Source: Calliopsis andreniformis
Lineage: Eukaryota > Arthropoda > Insecta > Hymenoptera > Andrenidae
Assembly: GCF_051401765.1 (NCBI RefSeq)
Contig: NW_027480464.1
Coordinates: 1,860,001-1,924,000 of the forward strand
Reading direction: 5' to 3'
DNA length: 64,000 nt
The notes beneath the pieces are model-generated. The model was not told where the DNA came from. It ran no database searches and worked only from the letters and a program-made list of their open reading frames with translations. The translations under genes and the position numbers were made by a program. How positions within the stretch are numbered: position 1 is the stretch's first letter; every line of letters starts with the position of its first letter. This document shows, one piece after another, positions 52,251-61,785 of this stretch.

Positions 52251-54107
52251 AATATTCAATCTTCCGTCCTCAATCCTCAATCCTCAATCCTCAATCCTCA
52301 ATCCTCAATGTTGAATCCGCAATACCCAATCCTCAATCTTCAATCCTCAATCCTCAAACCTCAACCCTCAATCCTCAATAATCAATCCTCAATCCTCAGT
52401 CCTCAAACCTCAAACCTCAATCTTCAATCCTCAATACTCAATCTTCAATCCTCCGTCCACAAACCTCAACCCTCAATCTACACTCCTCAATCGTCAGGCT
52501 TCAATCCTCAATACTCAATCTTCAATCCTCAATCCTCAATCCTCATTCCTCAAGCCTCATTCTTCAATCCTCAATACCCAATCCTCAATCTTCAATCCTC
52601 AATCCTCAATCCTCAATTCTCAATCCTCAATCCTCAGACCTAAGTCCTCAAATCTCAATCCTCAACCCTCAGCCCTCATCCTCAATCCTCAATCCTCAAT
52701 CTTCAACCCTCAATCCTCAATCCTCAAGCCTCAACCCTCAATCCTCAATCCTCAGTCCTCAAACCTCAATTCTGAATCCTCAATCTTCAGACCTCAGATC
52801 TCAACAATCAGATGTCAATCCTGAATCCTTAATAGAATATCATCAATTCACAGTTTTCAATACCCAATACTCAATCTGCAATCTTCAAATCTCTATTCAC
52901 ATACATCAATTCTCATCACTCAACCCTCAACACTCAGTCCGCAATCCTCAATCTTCAACCCTCAATCCTCAATACTCAATCCTCAATCCTCAATCGTCAA
53001 TACTCAATACTCAATCTTCAATCCTCAATCCTCAATCCTGAATCCTCAATCCTCAATCCTCAATCTTCCATCGTCAATACTCAATCTTCAATCCTCAATC
53101 CTCAATCCGCAATCCTCAGTGCTCAATCCTCAATCCTCAATCCTCAAACCTCAATCTTCAGTCCTCAATACTCAATCTGCAATCCTCAATACACAATCTT
53201 CAATCCTCAATCCTCAATCCTCAATCCTCAATCCTCATTCTTCAATCCTCAACACCCAATGTTCAATCTTCAATCCTCAATCCTCGATCCTCAATTCTCA
53301 ATCCTCAATCCTCAATCCTCAGACCTCAAACATCAATACTCAACCCTCAGTCCTCGTCCTCAATCCACAACACTCAATCCTCGATCATCAATTTTCAATC
53401 ATCAATATTCAATCTTCAATCCTCAATCCTCAATCCTCAATACTCAATCCTCAATACTCGACCATCAGCCCTCAATTCTCAATACTCAATAGAATATCCT
53501 GAATTCTCAGGATTCAATACTCAAACCTCAACACTCAACCCTCAACCCTCAATCCTCAATCCTCAATCCTCAATCGTCAATCCTCAATACTCAATCTTCA
53601 ATCCTCCATTCTCAATCCTCAATCCTCAATCCTCAATCCTCAATCCTCAACCCTCAATCCACAATCGTCAGGCTTCAATCCTCAATACCCAATCCTCAGT
53701 CTTCAATCTTCAATCCTCAGTCCTCAATTCTCAATCCTCAATCCTCAATCCTCAATTCTCAATCCTCAATCCTCTGTCCTCAGTCCTCAAACCTCAACCC
53801 TCAACCCTCAGCCCTCATCCTCAATCCTCAATACTCAATCCTCAATCCTCAATCCTCAATCCTCAATCCTCAATGTTGAATTCGCAATACCCAATCCTCA
53901 ATCTTCAATCCTCAATCTTCAATCCTCAATACTCAATCTTCAATAATCAATCCTCAATTCTCAATCCTCAATCATCATTCTTCAATCCTCAATACCCAAT
54001 CCTCAATCCTCAATCCTCTATCCTCAATCCTCAATCCTCAGTTCTCAAACCTCAATCGCCAATCCTCAGCCCCCATCCTCAATTCTCAATCCTCATTCTT
54101 CAATCAT
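52250..54107 (+). repeat. 1,858-bp tandem unit, copy 1 (A core 52,835; B core 53,492)
   Basis: The A core is a right-hand subtype preceded by CCTGAATCCTTAATAG and containing ATCTCTATTCACATACATC. Core B follows 657 bp later after its leader, with CTCGACCATCAGCCC just before it. The next copy repeats the arrangement 1,858 bp downstream. Confidence 0.83.
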
Positions 54108-55965
54108 CAATATTCAATCTTCAGTCCTCAATCCTCAATCCTCAATCCTCAATCCTCAATCCTCAATGTTGAATCCGCAATACCCAATCCTCAATCTTCA
54201 ATCCTCAATCCTCAAACCTCAACCCTCAATCCTCAATAATCAATCCTCAATCCTCAGTCCTCAAACCTCAAACCTCAATCTTCAATCCTCAATACTCAAT
54301 CTTCAATCCTCCGTCCACAATCCTCAACCCTCAATCCTCACTCCTCAATCGTCAGGCTTCAATCCTCAATACTCAATCTTCAATCCTCAATCCTCAATCC
54401 TCATTCCTCAATCCTCATTCTTCAATCCTCAATACCCAATCCTCAATCTTCAATCCTCAATCCTCAATCCTCAATTCTCAATCCTCAATCCTCAGACCTA
54501 AGTCCTCAAATCTCAATCCTCAACCCTCAGCCCTCATCCTCAATCCTCAATCCTAAATCTTCAACCCTCAATCCTCAATCCTCAAGCCTCAACCCTCAAT
54601 CCTCAATCCTCAGTCCTCAAACCTCAATTCTGAATCCTCAATCTTCAGACCTCAGATCTCAACAATCAGATGTCAATCCTGAATCCTTAATAGAATATCA
54701 TCAATTCACAGTTTTCAATACCCAATACTCAATCTGCAATCTTCAAATCTCTATTCACATACATCAATTCTCATCACTCAACCCTCAACACTCAGTCTGC
54801 AATCCTCAATCTTCAACCCTCAATCCTCAATACTCAATCCTCAATCCTCAATCGTCAATACTCAATACTCAATCTTCAATCCTCAACCCTCAATCCTCAA
54901 TCCTCAATCCTCAATCCTCAATCTTCCATCGTCAATACTCAATCTTCAATCCTCAATCCTCAATCCGCAATCCTCAGTGCTCAATCCTCAATCCTCAATC
55001 CTCAAACCTCTATCTTCATTCCTCAATACTCAATCTGCAATCCTCAATACACAATCTTCAATCCTCAATCCTCAATCCTCAATCCTCAATCCTCATTCTT
55101 CAATCCTCAACACCCAATGTTCAATCTTCAATCCTCAATCCTCGATCCTCAATTCTCAATCCTCAATCCTCAATCCTCAGACCTCAAACATCAATACTCA
55201 ACCCTCAGTCCTCGTCCTCAATCCACAACACTCAATCCTCGATCATCAATTTTCAATCATCAATATTCAATCTTCAATCCTCAATCCTCAATCCTCAATA
55301 CTCAATCCTCAATACTCGACCATCAGCCCTCAATTCTCAATACTCAATGGAATATCCTGAATTCTCAGGATTCAATACTCAAACCTCAACACTCAACCGT
55401 CAACCCTCAATCCTCAATCCTCAATCCTCAATCGTCAATCCTCAATACTCAATCTTCAATCCTCCATTCTCAATCCTCAATCCTCAATCCTCAATCCTCA
55501 ATCCTCAACCCTCAATCCACAATCGTCAGGCTTCAATCCTCAATACCCAATCCTCAGTCTTCAATCTTCAATCCTCAGTCCTCAATTCTCAATCCTCAAT
55601 CCTCAATCCTCAATTCTCAATCCTCAATCCTCTGTCCTCAGTCCTCAAACCTCAACCCTCAACCCTCAGCCCTCATCCTCAATCCTCAATACTCAATACT
55701 CAATACTCAATCTTCAATCCTCAATACTCAACCTTCAATAATCAATCCACAATTCTCAATCCTCAATACTCAATCCTCAATCGTCAACCCTCAATACCCA
55801 ATCCTCAATCTTCAATCCTCAAATCCTCAATCCTCAATCCTCAATCCTCAATCTTCAATCCCCAATAATCAATCTTCAATCCTCAGTCCTCAATCCTCAA
55901 TCCTGAATCCTCAATTCTCAATCCCCAAACTCCAATCCTCTATACTCAGTCTTCAATCCTGAATC
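54108..55965 (+). repeat. 1,858-bp tandem unit, copy 2 (A core 54,693; B core 55,350)
   Basis: Same order as copy 1 with small changes. TCCACAATCCTCAACC replaces TCCACAAACCTCAACC, and CTCAAACCTCTATCTTC replaces CTCAAACCTCAATCTTC. The B core is preceded by TCAATGG instead of TCAATAG. After the core the copies diverge near 55,700. Confidence 0.82.
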
Positions 55966-56560
55966 CTCAATCCTCAATCCTCATTCTTCAACCCTCAATA
56001 CCCAATCCTCAATCTTCAATCCTCAATCCTCAATCCTCAACCCTCAACACTCAGTCCCCAATCCTCAATCTTCAATCCTCAATCCTCAAACCTCAATCCT
56101 CAATCCTCAATCTTCAATCCTCTATACTAAATCCTCAATCCTCAATCCTCAATCCTCAATCCTCAATCCTCAATCCTCAATCCTCAATCCTCAATCTTCA
56201 ATCCTCAATCCTCAATCCTCAATCCTCAATCCTCAATCGTCATTCTTCAATCCTCAATCGTCAACCCTCAATACCCAATCCTCAATCTTCAATCCTCAAT
56301 CCTCAATCCTCAATCCTCAATCCTCAATCTTCGATCCCCAATAATCAATCTTCAATCCCGAATCCTCAATCCTCAATCCTGAATCCTCAATTCTCAATCT
56401 CCAAACTCCAATCCTCTATACTCAGTCTTCAATCCTCAATCCTCAAACCTCAATCCTCATTCTTCAACCCTCAGTAGCCAATCCTCAAACCTCAATCCTC
56501 AACCCTCAGCCCTAATCCTCAATCCTCAATCCTCAATCCTCAATCCTCAATCCTCAATCC
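55965..56560 (+). repeat. Linker with long consensus runs
   Basis: Heptad linker without A or B core. It includes CTCTATACTAAATCC followed by about eight consecutive TCAATCC heptads (56,135-56,190) and TCGATCCCCAATAATC near 56,332. The stretch from about 56.10 kb recurs at 60.59 kb (offset 4,490). Confidence 0.8.
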
Positions 56561-57500
56561 TCATGCCTCAATCCTCAATCCTCAATCCTCAGTCATCAAA
56601 CCTCAATCCTGAATCCTCAATCCTGAATCCTCAATCTTCATACCTCAGGCCTGAACAATCAAATGTCAATCCTCAATCCTCAATAGAATATCATCAATTC
56701 ACAGTTTTCAATACTCAATACTCAATCTTCAATCCTCAATCCTCAATCCTCAATCCTCAATCCTCAATCGTCATTCTTCAATCCTCAATACTCAATCTTC
56801 AATCCTCAATCCTCAATCCTCAATCCTCAAACCTCATTCTACAATCCTCAATACCCAATCCTCAAACTTCAATCCTCAATCCTCAATCCTCAATACTCAA
56901 TCCTCAATCCTCAAACCTCAGTCCTCAAACCTCAATCCTCAACCCTCAGCCCTCATCCTCAATCCTCAATCCTAAATTCTCAATCCTCAAACCTCAAACC
57001 TCAATCCTCAACCGTCAGTCCTCGTCCTCAATCCTCAACCCTCAATCCTCAATCCTCAGTCCTCAATCTTCAATCCTCAATACTCAATATTCAATCCTCA
57101 ATCCTCAATCCTCAATCCTCAATCCTCAATCTTCAATCCCCAATAATCAAACTTCAATCCTCAATCCTCAATCCTCAATCCTGAATCCTCAATTCTCAAT
57201 CCTCAAATCTCAATCCCCAATCCTCAGTCCTCAGTCCTCAGACCTCAATCCTCAACCCTCTGCCCTCATCCTCTATTCTCAATCCTCAATCCTCAATCCT
57301 CAATCTTCAATCCTCAATACTCAATCTTCAATAATCAATCCTCAATTCTCAATCCTCAATCCTCATTCTTCAATCCTCAATACCCAATCCTCAATCCTCA
57401 ATCCTCAATCCTCAATCCTCAATCCTCAGTTCTCAAACCTCAATCGCCAATCCTCAGCCCTCATCCTCAATTCTCAATCCTCAATCTGCAATCCTCAATC
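56560..57500 (+). repeat. Right-subfamily unit with truncated a core (56,686)
   Basis: Offset-5,246 copy of 51.31-52.25 kb. The core is preceded by CATACCTCAGGCCTGAACAA and CAAATGTCAATCC, two changes shared with the 61.05 kb copy but not with 51.3 or 61.8 kb. Confidence 0.82.
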
Positions 57501-58270
57501 CTCAATCCTCATGCCTCAATCCTCAATACTCAATCCTCAGTCATCAAACCTCAATCCTGAATCGTCAATCCTGAATTCTCAATCTTCAGACCTCAGACCT
57601 GAACAATCAGATGTCAATCCTCAATCCTCAATAGAATATTATCAATTCACAGTTTTCAATACACAATACTCAATCTGCAATCTTCAAATTTCTATCCACA
57701 AACATCAATTCTCATCACTCAACCCTCAACACTCAGTCCCCAATCCTCAATCTTCAATCCTCAATCCGCAATCCTCAACCCTCAACACTCAGTCCCCAAT
57801 TGTCAATCTTCAATCCTCAATCCTCAATCCTGCAGCCTCAATCCTCAATCTTTAATCCTCTATACTAAATCCTCAATCCTCAATCCTCAATCCTCAATCC
57901 TCAATCCTCAATCCTCAATCCTCATTCTACAATCCTCAATACCCAATCCTCAATCTTCAATCCTCAATCCTCAATCCTCAATTCTCAATCCTCAATCCTC
58001 AGTCCTCAGTCCTCAAACCGCAATCATCAGCCCTCAGCCCACATTCTCAGTCCTCAATCCTCAATCCTCAGCCCTCAGACCTCATCCTCAATCCTCAATT
58101 ATCAATCCTCAATCCTCAATCTTCAATCCTCAATACTCAATCTTAAATCCTCAATCCTCAGTCCTCAATACTCAACTATCAGTCCTCAATTCTCAGTACT
58201 CAATCCTCAACCCTCAATCTTCAATCCTCAATACTCAATCTTCAATCCTCAATCCTCAATCCTCAATCCT
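57500..58270 (+). repeat. A core, right-hand d-like subtype (57,634)
   Basis: A full-length A core with GAATATTATC, CAGTTTTC and AAATTTCTATCCACAAACATC, preceded by CAGATGTCAATCC. It is preceded by CTCATGCCTCAATCC at 57,510. Related cores lie at 59,757 and 60,393, which read TATCCAGAAACATC. An unusual CCTGCAGCC lies near 57,829. Confidence 0.8.
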
Positions 58271-59650
58271 CAATGCTCTATCCTCAATCCTCAATCCTAA
58301 ACCCTCAATCTTCAATCCTCAATACTCAATCTGCAACCCTCAATCCTCAGTCCTCAATCCTCAATCCTCATTCTTCAATCCTCAATACCCAATCCTCAAT
58401 CTTCAATCCTCAATCCACAATCCTCAATCCTCAATCCTCATTCCTCAATCCTCATTCTTCAATCCTCAATACCCAATCCTCAATCTTCAATCCTCAATCC
58501 TCAATCCTCAATTCTCAATCCTCAATCCTCAGACCTAAGACCTCAAATCTCAATCCTCAACCCTCAGCCCTCATCCTCAATCCTCAATCCTCAATCTTCA
58601 ACCCTCAATCCACAATCCTCAAGGCTCAACCCACAATCCTCAATCCTCAGTCCTCAAACCTCAATTCTGAATCCTCAATCTTCAGACCTCAGATCTCAAC
58701 AATCAGATGTCAATCCTGAATCCTTAATAGAATATCACCAATTCACAGTTTTCAATACCGAGTACTCAATCTGCAATCTTCAAATTTCTATTCACATACA
58801 TCAATTCTCATCACTCAACCCTCAACACTCAGTCCGCAATCCTCAATCTTCAACCCTCAATCCTCAATACTCAATCCTCAACCCTCAATCGTCAATACTC
58901 AATACTCAATCTTCAATCCTCAATCCTCAATCCTCAATCCTCAATCCTCAATCCTCAATCTTCCATCGTCAATAATCAATCTTCAATCCTCAATCCTCAA
59001 TCCGCAATCTTCAATGCTCAATCCTCAATCATCAATCCTCAAACCTCAATCTTCAGTCCTCAATACTCAATCTGCAAACCTCAATACACAATCTTCAATC
59101 CTCAATCCTCAATCCTCAATCCTCAATCCTCATTCTTCAATCCTCAACACCCAATCCTCAATCTTCGATCCTCAATCCTCGATCCTCAATTCTCAATCCT
59201 CAATCCTCAATCCTCAGACCTCAAACATCAATACTCAACCCTCAGTCCTCGTCCTCAATCCACAACACTCAATCCTCGATCATCAATCTTCAATCCTCAA
59301 TCCTCGATCCTCAAACCTCAATCCTCAATCCTCAATCCTCAATCGTCAATACTCAATACTCCATCTTCAATCCTCCATTCTCAATCCTCAATCCTCAATC
59401 CTCAATCCTCAATCCTCAACCCTCAATCCACAATCGTCAGGCTTCAATCCTCAATACCCAATCCTCAGTCTTCAATCTTCACTCCTCAGTCCTCAATTCT
59501 CAATCCTCAATCCTCAATCCTCAATTCTCAATCCTCAATCCTCTGTCCTCAGTCCTCAAACCTCAACCCTCAACCCTCAGCCCCCATCCTCAATCCTCAA
59601 TACTCAATACTCAATCCTCAATCTTCAATCCTCAATAGTCAATCTTCAAT
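58270..59650 (+). repeat. Right-subfamily unit with A core 58,730, without B core
   Basis: Resembles the 52.4-53.8 kb unit: TTAATAGAATATCACC, ATTCACATACATC, CTTCCATCGTCAATAATC, and the B leader with TCGTCC near 59,247. The B core itself is missing; the leader passes straight to CCTCCATTCTCAATCC and TCGTCAGGCTTC near 59,375-59,444. A deletion of the core is likely. Confidence 0.8.
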
Positions 59651-61050
59651 AATCAATCCTCAGTCATCAAACCTCAATCCTGAATCGTCAATCCTGAATT
59701 CTCAACATTCAGACCTCAGACCTGAACAATCAGATGTCAATCCTCATTCCTCAATAGAATATTATCAATTCACAGTTTTCAATACACAATACTCAATCTG
59801 CAATCTTCAAATTTCTATCCAGAAACATCAATTCTCATCACTCAACCCTCAACACTCAGTCCCCAATCCTCAATCTTCAATCCTCAATCCGCAATCCTCA
59901 ACCCTCAACACTCAGTCCCCAATCCTCAATCTTCAATCCTCAATCCGCAATCCTCAATCCTCAATCCTCAATCTTTAATCCCCAATAATCAATCTTCAAT
60001 CCTCAATCCTCAATCCTCAATCCTGAATCCTCAATTCTCAATACCCAAACTCCAATCCTCTATACTCAGTCTTCAATCCTCAATCCTCAATCCTGAATCC
60101 TCATTCTTCAACCCTGAATACCCAATCCTCAGTCTTCAATCCTCAATCCTGAATCCTCAATTCTCAATCCTCAATCCTCAATCCTCAGGCCTCAAACCTC
60201 AATCGCCAACCCTCAGCACTCATCCTCAATTCTCATTCCTCAATCTTCAATCCTCAATCCTCAATCCTCATGCCTCAATCCTCAATACTCAATCCTCAGT
60301 CATCAAACCTCAATCCTGAATCGTCAATCCTGAATTCTCAACCTTCAGACCTCAGACCTGAACAATCAGATGTCCATCCTCATTCCTCAATAGAATATTA
60401 TCAATTCACAGATTTCAATACACAATACTCAATCTGCAATCTTCAAATTTCTATCCAGAAACATCAATTCTCATCACTCAACCCTCAACACTCAGTCCCC
60501 AATCCTCAATCTTCAATCCTCAATCCGCAATCCTCAACCCTCAACACTCAGTCCCCAATCCTCAATCTTCAATCCTCAATCCTCAATCCTCAATCCTCAA
60601 TCCTCAAACTTCAATCCTCTATACTAAATCCTCAGTCCTCAATCCTCAATCCTCAATCCTCAATCCTCAATCCTCAATCCTCAATCCTCAATCTTCAATC
60701 CTCAATCCTCAATCCTCAATCCTCAATCGTCATTCTTCAATCCTCAATCGTCAACCCTCAATACCCAATCCTCAATCTTCAATCCTCAATCCTCAATCCT
60801 CAATCCTCAATCCTCAATCTTCGATCCCCAATAATCAATCTTCAATCCCGAATCCTCAATCCTCAATCCTGAATCCTCAATTCTCAATCCCCAAACTCCA
60901 ATCCTCTATACTCAGTCTTCAATCCTCAATCCTCAAACCTCAATCCTCATTCTTCAACCCTCAATAGCCAATCCTCAAACCTCAATCCTCAACCCTCAGC
61001 CCTAATCCTCAATCCTCAATCCTCAATCCTCAATCCTCAATCCTCAATCC
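59650..61050 (+). repeat. Two A cores, right-hand d-like subtype (59,757 and 60,393)
   Basis: The two cores are 636 bp apart and share CCTCATTCCTCAATAG and ATCCAGAAACATC. The first reads CAACATTCAGACC and the second CAACCTTCAGACC and CAGATGTCCATCC. From about 60.59 kb the sequence is the offset-4,490 copy of the 56.1 kb linker, including a run of eight consensus heptads. Confidence 0.8.
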
Positions 61051-61785
61051 TCATGCCTCAATCCTCAATCCTCAATCCTCAGTCATCAAACCTCAATCCT
61101 GAATCCTCAATCCTGAATCCTCAATCTTCATACCTCAGGCCTGAACAATCAAATGTCAATCCTCAATCCTCAGTAGAATATCATCAATTCACAGTTTTCA
61201 ATACTCAATACTCAATCTTCAATCCTCAATCCTCAGTCCTCAATCTTCAATCCTCAATACTCAATATTCAATCCTCAATCCTCAATCCTCAATCCTCAAT
61301 CCTCAATCTTCAATCCCCAATAATCAATCTTCAATCCTCAATCCTCAATCCTCAATCCTCAATCCTGAATCCTGAATTCTCAATCCTCAAATCTCAATCC
61401 CCAATCCTCAGTCCTCAGTCCTCAAACCTCAATCCTCAACCCTCTGCCCTCATCCTCTATTCTCAATCCTCAATCCTCAATCATCAATCTTCAATCCTCA
61501 ATACTCAATCTTCAATAATCAATCCTCAATTCTCAATCCTCAATCCTCATTCTTCAATCCTCAACACCCAATCCTCAATCCTCAATCCTCAATCCTCAAT
61601 CCTCAATCCTCAGTTCTCAAACCTCAATCGCCAATCCTCAGCCCTCATCCTCAATTCTCAATCCTCAATCTTCAATCCTCAATCCTCAAACCTCAATCTT
61701 CAGCCCTCAATACTCAATCTGCAATCCTCAATACACAATCTTCAATCCTCAATCCTCAATCCTCAATCCTCAATCCTCAATCCTC
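61050..61785 (+). repeat. Shortened right-subfamily unit (a core 61,176)
   Basis: Copy of 56.56 kb in which about 313 bp (roughly 56,745-57,057 of the source) are missing. The sequence jumps from the truncated a core to the CAGTCCTCAATCTTCAATCC stretch. The heptad before the core is TCAGTAG instead of TCAATAG. Confidence 0.78.
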
